Positions 47,712 through 60,300 of a stretch of DNA of 64,000 bases are shown one piece after another. Location of the stretch: contig JAEVLN010000012.1 in assembly GCA_018350325.1 (NCBI GenBank), positions 1,013,991 to 1,077,990 on the forward strand, in the 5' to 3' direction. Origin of the DNA: Globodera rostochiensis (lineage: Eukaryota; Nematoda; Chromadorea; Rhabditida; Heteroderidae). How positions within the stretch are numbered: position 1 is the stretch's first letter; each line of letters begins with the position of its first letter. The notes under the pieces are model-generated. The model did not search any database and was not told where the DNA came from. It saw nothing but the letters and a program-made list of their open reading frames with translations. A program made the position numbers and the translations under genes.

Positions 47712-50075
47712 TCATCTCTTCCCCCCTCCACCTCCGCCGCCCCCCTTCAGTGTGGCAATGAACGCCTCCATTTCGGCCAGCTTCTGCCTGTTTTTCTGCA
47801 CTTCCTCCTCACTCATTGTCTCTCGTCTCTTCCCGCCTCCTCTTCCTCCTCCTTTTGCGCATCCGTTCTGCGTCTTCCTCACTCTTCGTTCGTCATCATC
47901 GTCATGATGATTAACCCCTTGTTTAGTCCGATCATGAACATGACCATCCCCATCATCCTGGTCACTGTCATCGCTGAGCACAACAATGTGTTCTGTGCAT
48001 TGGACGTCCGTGTCAACACTGGTCCCCAACCGTGTCATGCCCTCCAGCGCTCCCTGATGACCAGGGCACAGCGCCAACAGTTGGCCAAACTTTGCTTGAG
48101 CATCCGACAATTTGCCATCACGTTCAAGCCTAAAATGTGTTGAGACTCCGCCATTTCTGCCACACAAAACACCCACTCTTTGGCGAACGTGTGCAGCACC
48201 TCCAGCCTGTACTTGTTGGCATTCCGGTGATCCGGTTGCAATTGGATGGCCTTCTCCAGATCAAGCAGTGCAGCTGAGAAGTTGCGACAGCCGGCACATG
48301 CCGCCCCACGGCCCACGTACGCGTCGGCACAGCGTTCATCCACGCTGAGCGCCTTGTTGAAGCACTGCGCCAATGGGAGGAAAGTACACAGTTATTTCGA
48401 CAATTTTATTATAGTAAAACCGAACCCAAACCCCCCCCCCTTTCCTTAAATTGTCGGCTTGAACACCGGGTTCAACAAAAAAAAAAAAAAGAAAGAAGAA
48501 AGTGACTTCTCCACCATTGTGTGGGGCCATGTCCGGACTGCGGACCTGAATTGCTTCAAAGCATTTGTTGTCACGCGTCAGTTCGGCACCACGTCGCACA
48601 TGTGCCATCGCCAATTTTGCCGTCTGCTCCGTGCGCAAGCGTTGCGCGGTCGGTGCCAAATGCAACAGTTTGGCATGCAGCGCGGCAAGGCCAGAATGTG
48701 CGGAGTTGAACGGAATGCCGAGCTGGGCAGCCAGGTTGGGGTTGTCCCGCAACGACAGAATGTGCGCACTGTCCTCAAATGTTGTCGGGTCGAAGTCCCT
48801 AGAACGAACAGGAAAAACTGTTTTAGTATAAAAGTCAATTTGAAAGAAAACCTGCAATATGCCGGGATGCCTTGCTGTGTAAGGATTGCCTCAATTTGTA
48901 AAATGGGAAAATGAGTCACCAAAATCATCAGCACACGCCACCACCACCACCATAAAACCCTTTCACCCCCACCCCCACTATCACAACTCCAGCCCGTCCC
49001 AGTCAGCACGTACCTCGTTCTCATCAATTTCCAACTCCAACTCCTCACTGGACGGCGCAATGGACACGACGGTGGCTCAAACGGGTTGGAAAAGTTGTGG
49101 GATTTTGGCCTTATAGTTAGGGAGGCAGGCCACCACCGGCACCGGCTGACCACACTTACTGCTTATGTAGTCGTTGACGTTGTAAAAGCGTTTGGTCCGA
49201 TCAAACGGCACGGGAACCTGAAGTTTCGGAAAAATTTGCTAATTAGACCATATTAGGTAAGTCATAATCCTTATGAGGAGGTCCGGCTGTTCCAGGAAAT
49301 TTTTTTTTTGAATTACTACTAATATTATCAAATTCCCAGAAAAAATGTTGGGGAAGCGTCAAAACACGCATAGAAATTGCATGTACTATATTTAATTGTC
49401 TTTTTTTTCGCAAAATTCACAACAACAAAAAAAAATTGCCCAACCGACCAATCGGCCCTTCGTGAATGCGAGCAGAGTGCGTCGGAAGCGGCTCAACATG
49501 CACACCAACTCGACATGGAGCACGGCAACGCCTGGCCTGACAATGCGTGCCAAAATGCGGTCCAACGGGTGCAAGTCGGCAAAAAATTTGCGCCGTTGTA
49601 CGTCGGGCGAAAGCGTAGCGGCGGTGAGCAAATCGTACGGGGGCAACAAAGCGTTTGCCGGCTCCGTGTCCAGCAGTGGAAAGCTGACCGGAATCGGTGG
49701 TGATGACGAGGAAGGCTCAAGCGTAGTGTTGGTGATCAGTGCCTGTCGATTAAGCGATTGATTATTTCCGAAAATCGTCAACAACATGATGAAACAACTA
49801 ACCGGTTCATTTTTGGACCTAGCAACGCCCTCCTCGCTCTTCAGCCCGAACAGTTGGGATCGCGCAACGACAGCGCACAGCCTCTCCTGCAGATCGGACG
49901 TCTCGTCCCCGTCTCTGGACGCGATGGACAAACGCTTCCGCTTCGCCGACTTCGAGTCGTTCACCGACGACGGTGACCGTGCAGAAAAGCCGCTGCTGTT
50001 CGACAATCTGTAGTGATAGGGAGTGGTTGACGACCTCGATGTGTGCTGCTGCTGCTGCCAGGAACCCGAGTACAT
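47712..50075 (-). CDS. TTC14: TTC14-like tetratricopeptide protein (527 aa, 8 exons)
   Basis: TTC14 is a nuclear TPR protein with an N-terminal S1-like region, linked to RNA processing; its exact role is little known. Exons: 49803-50075, 49449-49742, 49160-49217, 49014-49075, 48852-48889, 48546-48798, 48177-48364, 47712-48129; all in phase, 528 codons with stop. The segment LLPPYDLLTAATLSPDVQRR, then KFFADLHPLDRILARIV, matches human [22 protein letters not shown] and the S1 start. The TPR block includes MAHVRRGAELTRDNKCFEAI, CFNKALSVDERCADAYVGRG and DLEKAIQLQPDHRNANKYRL (human [20 protein letters not shown]). The C-terminus is acidic and then Gly/Lys-rich, where vertebrate TTC14 has a Ser/Lys-rich tail. 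The exon 3-4 part of the S1 region is weakly conserved. Confidence 0.85.
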
Positions 50076-50620
50076 CGCGTTGTTTGTTCTGTCTGTAAAA
50101 TGCTAAAAAATGGTTGAGCGTTTAACAGAACAGACTAAAGCATAAAAAATTATCCAAAAAATATTAACTGAAATATAAGACAACACAAGTTGGCTAGCAG
50201 TTCAAGAAGAAGTGATTTTTATTCTTTGATTAAACTTAAAACAAAAGTATACACCAAAAATTAATCGATATGAGACAGCCTAATGCACATTTGTTCAGCA
50301 AATGAATTATCCAAATTGCTTATTGCACAGAGATTTAATTGCTTTTGGGCAAAATGGCATTAATTGAAAGTAAATATGACACTTTGATTAAAAAAAGCAA
50401 AAGTCAAAGAAGAGAAAATGTGCCCTGAAATTTCGTTTGTTTTTTATATTCATTATTTTTGTCCAGAACCAGTCCAATGGCACCACCAATTACAATCTGA
50501 TTAGACGTAAATCATACAACACAAAAAACAATTAGTAAAAAGAAAACTGAAGCTGCTTTTATAGATTGCCTTAATAATTAAAATTTTGATCCTAGTCCAA
50601 TTCATTCATTGCGCAATCAG
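50076..50620. other. Intergenic region between lem-3 and TTC14
   Basis: AT-rich, 545 bp, no gene or repeat seen. It contains the lem-3 3' flank and the TTC14 promoter side. Confidence 0.6.
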
Positions 50621-53221
50621 TCAGTCCTCCAAGTCCGTCTCGAGAATGGGCCGACAACGCTCATGCTTGAAAATGGCATGTGCTTCGCGCAGCAAAAAAG
50701 CACCAAACTCGGCAATTTGCGTGCGTGACCATCGCGCCGCGAGGCCAGGAAAAGAACCGCGTACAATGTTTGTCAAATTGTCAACACCTTGAAAGTGAAT
50801 GAATTTGATTAAGCCAATTATTTTGTTGAATCATGGAATTGTTTTTTCCCGTGAAATGGAAATGTGCCGGTATATTCACCAACCGATGGCATCAATCATG
50901 GCACCTTCGCGCACGTGCGCCTCGGCCGAGTGAATGTTGCAGAACAGTTGCTGAGAGATGACTCCCTCGCCACGGTCCCACAGCGTCAGGATACGTTTCA
51001 ACTTCTCCGATTGCTACACAAAAATCAAATTTTCAAAAAAAGAATGAAGAAAATGCACTAAAAACAATACCTCCGACGGCTTCGCTGTAGCAAAGTCACG
51101 ACATTTGCTTGCCTGGACCAAATGTTGAAGCGGGCGCGAACGTTTGCCCTTGCCCACATAGAAAATGGCTGACAAGAAGCGACGCAACGGCGGCACGACT
51201 TCACTAGATGGGCTCGCCGCCGCCGACGAGCGCAAAATGGACGGATCGATCAGCAAATAGCAGAAGAAGGCCACCTGTTGGTCAATGCATTAAATTTGCA
51301 TTAATTATATTAATTTTAAACTCCCCCCCCCCCGCGCTGACCTCTTTTTTGGTTGGCTGTGAGTGTGCGTATTCGTCCCGAATTTGCGTTTCCTCCTTCC
51401 GACCAATGCGCTCACTCTCTGCCACATTGCACCACTCTTCGGCGATTAGCATTCGTTGAAGCGCTTGGCTATAATCTGCAACAAAAAAAAAGAACAACAT
51501 CTGGCTATATTATTTATTTGTGGACAAAGTCCCTCAGAAAAGCTCAGAGAATTCTGTAACTCGACCCATTTTCTGCCCATCCCCCAACACATACGGTTTA
51601 TTGCGTTCGGGTCCCGTTGTTGTTGCTGATGCTTCCTTGTCTCTAACCGTGCCAACTTTGCCTCATAAATGCGCCGATTGCCAACATTCAACGGACCGGC
51701 TCTGCAATTGCGAAAGCGCAGCCGTTCGCGCAGTTCGTCCAGACGAAGGGCGGAAAATTGGTTCCGAAGTGCGTCCCATTGTTGTTCAGATGCTTCATCA
51801 TGTCCATTCTCCAACTAAATTGGAGATGGCAAATTCAAAAAACGATTAAAAAAGCACCATTTGAGCATGTTCATCCTCCGTAGAATTCCCATCCTTCTCC
51901 GCCTCCACCGCCACCTCATCAACATTTTCATCATTGTTCTGCGTCCTCCTCATGTCCAGCCTGGCCACGTTCAGTTCGTCGCTGGTCCTCGTGTTGTCCT
52001 CTGTCAAAAATTCCTCCCGTGCCAAGCTCGATGAACGTCTTGGTGGCGCGGAAGGCATTGGTCGTCGTTGGTATGGTGTCAATGCTTCGCTTGGTTTTAT
52101 TGTCGCAGTTTGTGGATGAGCAAAATGATGCGGCGGTGGCGCCAAAACACCACTAATCTTACTCTACAAGAAAAAACGACTATACCCAACACATATAAAT
52201 TCCGTGAAAAATTCTTGACCGCACCTTAAAGTGCTGTGCATGCGGAATATGTGATGGGCAAGAGTTGCGCAGTTTCCGTTCGTTGGCCAACTCCTCCGGC
52301 GTCACGACTAACAGCGACGGTTCGTTGCCGTCGATGGCCGCCGCCGCCACCGCTGTCGGATGGGCACAACGGAAGAGAAATGCGAGCACTTTGCCAAATT
52401 TGCTGCGTTCCTTGCGCCGCTTTCGTCCCAGTCGTTTCAGAAAACGTCTGCAAATTGAGAATAAATTTTTGTCGATCATTCGACGTTCGTCACAGTCCAC
52501 CACCCCCAATTTCTTTTTAGAAAAATTGATTTTCAAAAAACAAAAAATAAAAGGCGACGGTCACACAAATGACGACACGACAGCACATTCATTACCTGCA
52601 CGGACCTTCGGCCGTCACGTCCACCGGACGACGCTTATCAATGTCTTCCGCTTTCACTGAAAGGGGATTAATGGAAGATGACACCGTTTGAACAATTTGT
52701 TATCTGGTGCAATTGGTGGAGACTGACACCCGGTTGAAAAAACGAAGTTGGAGGAGAGGTGGGCCAAGGATTCTTTGTTGTCATTATTCATAAACATTTT
52801 GAAAGCATCCCTTACTATATATGTCCACCTTTTTTTGCATTGAGCCAATCGAATTTTGTGTTAACAAAAATTGCACTCACCATCCGCGCCATAATGTATC
52901 AGCAACTGACACATTGCAAGGTTCCCCTGAAAACAATTTTTGTTGGGTTTTTTTTCACAAGGAAATGTAGTGAGAAAAGTCGATTGGAGTCAAAACCGAA
53001 ATTAAAGAACTTTCATCATCACCACACTTTTTTCAACAACAACAAAAAAAAACTCGCACCCATCCCGCGGCCACATGCAGTGGTGTCAGATTGTCAAACG
53101 GTTCACGCTCATCGGCGTCATGGGTGCCCGCGTCCAGCAACGCCTTGGCCGCGTCAAGTGCCGTGATGGTGTCACTTCCGGCCAACAAATGCAGTAGAAA
53201 AGGCTCCCTCGCAAAGATCAT
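50621..53221 (-). CDS. lem-3: LEM-3/ANKLE1 ankyrin-LEM-GIY-YIG endonuclease (550 aa, 10 exons)
   Basis: LEM-3/ANKLE1 cuts branched or bridging DNA left at the end of mitosis and in meiosis. Exons: 53060-53221, 52881-52926, 52596-52656, 52225-52447, 51858-52163, 51595-51814, 51342-51475, 51071-51274, 50884-51013, 50621-50787; all in phase, 551 codons with stop. Domains: N-terminal ankyrin repeats (ALLDAGTHDADE, NLTPLHVAAGWGN, LLIHYGADV), a basic and then Pro/Ser/Glu-rich linker, a LEM domain at about 284-322 (LRERLRFRNCRAGPLNVGNR, then RIYEAKLARLE), and a GIY-YIG nuclease from about 385 (FFCYLLIDPSIL, then FLSAIFYVGKGKRSRPLQHL), where the YVGKGKRSR core carries the catalytic Tyr/Arg positions. 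Fewer ankyrin repeats than the usual family are visible, so an upstream exon may be missing. It lies 265 bp downstream of eif-6 on the same strand. Confidence 0.92.
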
Positions 53222-53486
53222 TCGGAAGAACAGAATGGACTAACATGGCAAAAAAATCGTCAACACAAAATGCAAAAATTAACGATATAATAAAAGACAA
53301 AACTTTCAAAATGAAATCGAAAAACAAATTGAATTCGATAGCTTTATAAGTCAAATTCAAAAAATCAACAAAATTCAATCGATGGACAGGGCGCCAAACG
53401 AATGGACAATAAAGAATACAGTTTAGATTAGAGTTCGGAATTTTCGAATAGTCAAAATTTCGGTTTATATTCCCCGGACCTCTAGA

Positions 53487-54827
53487 TCAGAGCATCGATT
53501 CAATCAAAGTGTCGCGCAAATTGGTGGAAATCGCGCTCGGTGCTGCATCGCCCAACTTGAAGATGGACTCCAATACGGAGAGCTCGGCGGACGTTGTGTC
53601 GAGGCCTAAAAAACCAACACCAAATTTGAACGGAAACCGTTTAAAATTTTAGCATTTTTAAAATGGATGAATTTCATGTGACAAGAAACATGCCAGTGAA
53701 TGCAATCCAATCGTTCACGCAACAGCCGGCACCGATCAGTTCCGAGCCGCGATTGACGCTGCCGGCGACGACGGGCACTTGAGTGAGCGAGGCGAACTCG
53801 CGCTGTACTTCCGGCGGCGTCTTCGCCGCAACCAACGCGCCGTTGGAGGTCATCGCCGCGTAGGAACCAACCTGAATTTGTGGGAGGAAAAAGCGTTTGA
53901 CCGAATTTATGGATCAAAATTCAAAAATTGAAATAATTCAGTTACAAATCCAGAACAGTGTGGTCAGTTCTGAAAGTCTAACCAATGCATTCTCGCCAAG
54001 ACTGAGTCGAAACACTTCCACTTTGAGCACTTCCACCAAGGCCGACTCCGTTTCCTTGCTGATATCCGCGTGCACAACTGCGACATGGTCATTGCTAAAT
54101 GGGGGAAAGTGCTAACAGAACAATTCTCACAAGAACCCAAAAATTTTGCTCTTATCTTCTATTGTATTTACAAAATTGTATTCAAAAAAATGTAGGAATT
54201 TTCAATTTTTTCTACGGCAAAAAATGTTTCAGAAAAACTCGGAGCCGGAAAGCAGATGGGCACAATAAAGACGATGAAAACTTCGTTTATTGATTTTTAG
54301 TCATTTATAGGCTTCTTCCACGGTTTTTAATTTAAAAAACTTAGTTGTTTTTTTTTGATTAAAGACACAACAATTATTCATGTCTTCAAAAAAAGAAAAC
54401 CATGCGATCACATTGCCCAGCGCAGAGAGCCGTTCGTCGACCCTACGAATTTGCACAGAATCGGGCAGACTGTTGCGGATGTGCTGCAACTCCTGATCGG
54501 TGGTCGCGTTCGGCACGAGCAGTCCATGCCGATTGCCCGCCGTCACGCGGCCAACAATTCGCAAGCCCGCAATTGTGCAATGAACGACCGGGATGACATC
54601 AGCCAACTCCGCCTCCACAATGCTGCAAAATGCAAAAGAAAATTGTGCAAAAACCCTTGTTAAAAAGTCTTTTTTTGTGAAACTGTAAAAGCAGTAATTA
54701 CCAAGAATAATTCAAACCTGTAAAAATTCGCGGAAGAAGCAATTCCCACCAAACAGTACGCATTGGTGAGTTTGCAGAAAACTCCGACGTCATTGCTCGC
54801 CTCAAACTGTGCACGCAATGCGACCAT
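53487..54827 (-). CDS. eif-6: Translation initiation factor 6 (246 aa, 5 exons)
   Basis: eIF6 binds the 60S ribosomal subunit, helps its nucleolar maturation and blocks premature 40S joining. Exons: 54718-54827, 54401-54622, 53983-54094, 53694-53871, 53487-53605; 247 codons with stop, the family's exact size. It starts [20 protein letters not shown] and contains [51 protein letters not shown] and [18 protein letters not shown]. The last intron begins GC (exon ends ACTG, intron GCATGT). The phase 1 junction restores the conserved Gly before LDTT, and no GT alternative does. Confidence 0.96.
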
Positions 54828-56007
54828 TTTATGGGGAGAGCAGAAACAAATCAATTAACAATTTTAAGCAAGTTTAGGATCTTAAGATAACAAATGACAC
54901 GACGACATTTCTTTCATGATATAATTGTTATGGGTCAAGAAAACCGGCGAAACGCCAATGGGAGCGGGACGTTTGGGCTAGAGCCCTGCGGGGACGGGAT
55001 CCCCGGTCCCGTTCTTTTTTGCCGGGCGGGATTTTTTACGGAATGGGAAAAAGACGGAATTCCCGCTCCGTACTTTTTGAAAAACCCGTTCCCTGATTTT
55101 TTATTTTAGTCTTTTTCCGTTCCCGTTAATAATTCCTTGGCGCAATGTTTAATACAATTTTGGACCAATTTTTATCATTCAAAAATTTTTAACGACGCGC
55201 CACCCTTCGGCCGGAGTGGCCCGTCTGAGTCTGACATCTGAGTCTGGGTCACGTTTAACACTTCATAACTCTTTGCACAGTGAACCAAACTCATATTTTT
55301 TGTAATCATTCGAAAGTTCTTGATAAAAAGAAGGTAATTGAATGCTTAAAGAAAAGGTTGAATGAAAATCAACAAAGTTATTGCCAAAAAACATGAAAAA
55401 TCCTGATTTTTACACGCATTTTCATTTATAACTTTTTAGTATTGCATCGAATTGACTCTTTCACTTTGAATTATATCTTTGAATCACCTAGAGCTTTTAA
55501 TTGATATAAAGCTTGTTAAGATTAGTTTGCTGTAAAAAGAGTTATGACGTGTTAAAAATTTCCCAGACTCAGGCCAGACTCAGACGACCCCTACCCCTCG
55601 GTAATATCGTTCGGTTCCGGAGTAATTCCTTGGCAAAATGTTTTAAAATTTTCAACACCGAAGCCCCAGAAATGTCTTTATGTTCTTCTCTTTTTTTTGA
55701 TTTTTGGTCCTTTGGGCATCAATTAGATTGTGTAACAAATTTGAATTGAAAAAAATCTTTCTTGATCATCGGAACTTTGCAAAATTTTGACAATTCATAA
55801 GAGAGAAAGCTCAGATTCTATTCTACGCTTTTATTCAAAATATTTTTTTTTCGCCACCGACAAAGCTCGAGTTGGATGAGAGCAGTGTGTCACCTAAGCG
55901 AACAGAAGTGTTGGTCAGCAGCTCGGTGGATTGAGATTATACAGTAAAAAAAAGAACATAGGAAATACATATATACAGTGATTACATGGGGATACATACA
56001 CACAATA
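54828..56007. other. Intergenic region upstream of eif-6
   Basis: From 54979 there is a stretch of reiterated GGGACGGGATCCC/TTCCCG words starting TAGAGCCC. From about 55190 to 55612 lies a roughly 420-bp segment whose ends are inverted (GTCTGAGTCTGACATCTGAG and CAGACTCAGACGAC), probably another non-autonomous element; it shares internal phrases with 19440-19640. A minus-strand segment at about 55855-55925 could encode TELLTNTSVRLGDTLLSS, conceivably a further Fic exon. Confidence 0.5.
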
Positions 56008-56722
56008 TTACATAAGGAAGATCGACACCGGTTCAAAGCCACGCCGCAGCAGCTCCATATTTATTAGAAGCCGAGATGTGCGGCCGTTTCCGTCAAGAAA
56101 CGGATGAATAAACCTGAAATGAGGTTTTTTCAGGTGTTTTTGAACCGAAGCCAAAGAAAAACGTTTGAAAATCCCTGAAGGTCCGCGGGGGTGCCAATTT
56201 CCAAATGATCAAAAAAAAACATTTTTAAAATTATTTTCTAATTTTAAAGTGAACGTTTTTTCTTGTTTCTTTTAAAAATTCACCAGTCTATGCTGAGCTC
56301 TTGCGGCGATCTCTCCTGCGCCCAATTGCCCCGACTCCAACATCTCATTGAGCCATTGGACGAATGTTAGCATCTTGGCCTTCACTTGTGTGTGGTCAAT
56401 GGCGTAATGTCTGCCCACGGAGACATTGCAGGTCCTCAGTTGGTCAGCCGCTTCATTTTGGCCATCAGCGTCCATCACGCCCTTGTGGAGGTCGAGGATG
56501 GTCTGCAGGAATAATTAATTTCATTTCCAGAGATATGTGCCCACGCCTCCAACTATACCTCCAGGGTGATGGCACCATGGCGAAATTTCGGGTCGTCCAA
56601 AATGGGCAGAAATTCGATGTCTCGCGCAATTCGCCTTCCGTGCTTTCCGTTTCCTCCTCCGCTTCGTCCTCTGCCCTTTCAGTGTCAGATAGAAATTCGC
56701 TCGGCATTTCAGTTGCATCCAT
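56008..56722 (-). pseudogene. Fic-domain (FICD-like AMPylase) gene, frame-broken
   Basis: Fic proteins transfer AMP to protein hydroxyls; FICD acts on the ER chaperone BiP. Three exon-like blocks are seen. At 56559-56675: RDIEFLPILDDPKFRHGAIT. At 56284-56502: TILDLHKGVMDADGQNEAAD, QLRTCNVSVGRHY, TFVQWLNEM and AARAQHRL. At 56008-56113: [20 protein letters not shown], the full Fic motif with His, Asp, Asn and Arg present. Blocks one and two join in phase. Block two ends in phase 0 but block three needs phase 2, so the catalytic motif is out of frame. The only nearby ATG (56722) opens an acidic frame different from block one. No TPR or membrane segment upstream is seen. A pseudogene, an assembly error or unusual splicing could each explain this. 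Confidence 0.55.
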
Positions 56723-57364
56723 AATTATATTAAATCGCTAAATTATACCGGTTGTGTGGCGTTGATAAATTTAATAATGTTTTACATGAAATAAGGGAGC
56801 CGGAGCGATAATTTGAAGAGCGCTTGAAGCAAAAATTAAAAGCTGCGGCCGGCACAAAAATCTTGAGATGGTGAATTTGGCTGAACCGACACAAAAATCT
56901 GGAGATGGTGACAAAAGTTTGGAGCGAATTTGGCGGAACGGCACAAAAATTTGGAGCGAATTTGTGGTAGTAGGCGAAATGGTACGTAGGCTAGATTTTA
57001 TGAATGCCAATGCCAGGGTTTTATTAGGCCAAAAATAGTGGCCCATTCCTTACGAAGCCTTAAACTAAGAGTTATGGCAATTCTTTTATACAAAGTGACG
57101 GAAAATTATAGATTTTGTGAATGCCAATGCCAGGGTTTTATCTTATTTGCCTCACTTTCCATAATTTTGACACATTTTAGAACTTGGTGCAAAGTTCTTT
57201 TTTTTGAGGAAAACCCCTAGAAAAGTGCTCTTTAATTCGTATAATTTGAATTAGGTACCTAATTTAATTGCTTATTTTGGGTCCTGATTTTTACCCGGTA
57301 TACGATTTATGCAAACGAAATGAGATATTATAGTGCCATTTTGTATATGAAATTTGTGACTAGT
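56723..57364. other. Intergenic region between the Fic locus and che-1
   Basis: Contains reiterated GAGCGAATTTG / GGCACAAAAATC[TT]GGAG words at 56810-56965 and a duplicated phrase TTTTGTGAATGCCAATGCCAGGGTTTTAT (about 56998 and 57115). No gene is seen. Confidence 0.6.
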
Positions 57365-60300
57365 TCATTGTGTCGTTTCACCTCTACTCATATGTGTCTT
57401 CATATGCCGATGCAAATTGCCGGACTAAAACAGTAAAAGGGATATTTTTAAAAAATGTTTTATTTCTGCCAACCTGCGAAAATTGCATCAGACAAAGCGC
57501 ACATGCGTATGGCTTTTGTCCTGTGTGAGTGCGCAAGTGCTTGGTCAGTGTGGAGCTAAAATGTGGCAGAGAGTCTCGAGTCGTAAAAAGTACCCGGGGT
57601 AGGGGTGGGAGAAAGGGGGGGGGGTGTCTTGGTCTTGAGTACCAGGCAGAACTGGTCGCGGACCACAAAGCGCGGCAATTTTTGGACCGCGAATCGTGGC
57701 AAAAAGTCTGTTAGAAAAGTGTCTCTTCCTCTTGATATCCCATTGACCTGTCGGTAAAAGCCTTCTCACAATGTGGACACGGGTATGGTCTCTCGCCGGT
57801 GTGGGTGCTGAAAAATAAAATATAAAAACGACTAAGCACTAGTGATGCACGAGAGTCTCGACTCGAGAAAAGTCTCGGGTTTTTTGGGTCTCGGTCTAGA
57901 GTCTCGGAGTCAAGTCTCGGTCTCGAGTCTCGGTTAATTTTGGGTCTCGTGCATCACTACTAAGCACATAACAGGGAACGTGCGGTTCCCATTTTCAAAG
58001 CCCGGAATACGGAACGACCAAAATCAGCGGATACGGAACGGAATCTCATCCCTGGTACATAAGTTCCCCCCCCCCCACTCAAAGCACCGTTTGTGCGTCA
58101 CCAGCGATGAACTCTGTGAAAAGTTCCGATGGCACACCGAACAGCAAAACGGCTTTTCCCCGGTGTGCACGCGCCGATGGGCTGCCAAATTTGCTGCCTG
58201 TGAGAAGTGTTTGCCGCAAGTCTGAACATACCGGAAACGTTTCTCAATTTAGCAATTAGTCATGATGATTAAGGATTTGTGTTAAACATATTCAATGCCA
58301 GCCCTAATTGAAAGTCAAAAAGTTAAACAACAGCCCCCCCCCCCCCCAAAGAGACGTCGGGTCCGTTTCCGCTCCGAATCCCCCCACAGCAAAGTGTCTC
58401 GAATCCCCTCTGCATTTTAAGCCTAATCTAGGCCTCAGCTAAGCTTAGGCTTGCTTGAGTTTAGGCCTGAGCTTGAGCTTAAGCCAGGCTTAATCTTAGC
58501 TTCAGCAGTACGGGACTGAATCAGCCATTTTGGGGGCTTCGTCAGACCGGTAGTCGTCGGGTCGGCACCTGGCATATGAATGGCCGCTCGCCAGCGTGGT
58601 GCTGTTTCACGTGCGCGCGCAACGTGCTCTTCCGGCAGTACTGCCGCGTGCACGAGGCGCAAGAGTACGGCGCAGAGCGCGCGCTGGCTGCCGCATGGCG
58701 CTCCATTCTGTGTTTCAACCGCTTTTTGGTGCTTTTCGGCATGGGCGACTGGTGGCCAAACTTCTGCAAATTTTTGATCGAAACATGCTCGGACCAGGGA
58801 TGTAACCGGGTGCCGGATTCCATCCGGAATTAAATCCGGCATATACGGGAGGGGGGGGGGAGGGGAGGTCAGCGGTGTTACCCATAGGCGCTGACAAGAA
58901 AATTTTAAATCTTTGGGTCCGGCATGCCGGTTTCCGGACTTTTTTGGTCCCTGACTCGGACCCAAAAATGAAACCACCGACCAGCAGTGAGTCCAATCGA
59001 GCACTCAACGAGATTTTTAGTGCTTCTTGGCCAAAATCTTGATCGGGTTAATCACAAACTCAAATTTTTGGACCAGGAAAAAAACATATGTTTTTGGTCC
59101 TAGCTCACTTGATGCAGTGCGATGCCCCCGGGGCATTCGTCTGGCGACGGCACATTGGGTGCTGGTGGCTGGACTGCCCTCGAGGGGAAATAGTGCTGAT
59201 GCTGTTGTTGGGGCTGGTTGGGTGGTGTAAACAGAAAACTGGCCGCCACACTGCTGCTGTTGCTGAACGACGGATGCTGTTGTTGATGATGATGATGATG
59301 ATGGTGCTGAAGCGGCGCATTGCCCGAGGCGTACCAGCCGCCCTGGGGAATTTATTTTGTAAATTTTAAATGACACCCTTTTGGCGTTATGTTTAAAAAC
59401 GTGGGCGCCCGCCCACCAAAGTCTGGTTTGTCGCAGTCGCGCCGACTTCGATTGTGGCGCCAACGCGCAGGTACAGGTCCGCACCGCGCCATTCCGTCAC
59501 CGACGACGACGACGGCACTCCGACGGAATAAGCGCCGAATGGCATGAAATTAGCTGAACCATCGCATTTAGATCGTGCCGAATACGACGCACCTGTGGTA
59601 GATAACAAAAAAGTTCAAGTTTTGCTGATCTGAGTATCTTATAATGATGATCCGGACCCGATCATCGGGAAATTTTATTTTTGGAGCATTGAAATTGGCC
59701 CAAATTTATAAGAGTTTTCCGACGGCATCAATCTTTATCACCTAACCTTTTTTACACATTTATGTACTTATTGAAATTCTGGAAATTTCCTTAAAAAATT
59801 TTCACAACGGCGTTAATAATGGCACAACTGGCACACGCACCACGTGGATGATAAATGCTGGCACTTGACGCAAACTGTTGCGCTTCGACCAGTTGTTGTT
59901 GTGGTTGGGGGTGATGGTGTGCCGACGATGCGTGATGGTTGTGGCCTGAGGCAAACGGGTACGGCACCGGCACAAATGGGGACGACGGCACGCAACCGTA
60001 GTCGGCCAGTGCAGGGACGTCAAACGATGCACCACCACCACCGCTTCCTGTTTTGCGGGAACTTCTGGGTTTTCTTTTCCAATTCCTAGATTGAAAATGC
60101 GCCAGAATGGCCATAACACAGTGCAGAAGAAGCTTCGGGAACACATTTAGTAGTGACGGAAGCCACAAAAAATGGTTTTGAGGGATGCAGAAGAATTATT
60201 TTTTTACAGTCTCGACCCATACCGTAATGGTGAGGAGGTTGTTGAAGCGGAATATGATGGTGTTGCTGCTGCTGTTGCTGGTGATGGTGTTGAGGCGGAT

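Noticed and set aside
52654..52848. 64-codon minus frame in a lem-3 intron
   Set aside because: The flanking exons join in phase without it, and it has no domain similarity I can see.
50621..54827. eif-6 and lem-3 as an operon
   Set aside because: The 265-bp spacing and same orientation would allow it, but spacing alone does not show it and I see no clear SL2-type signal.
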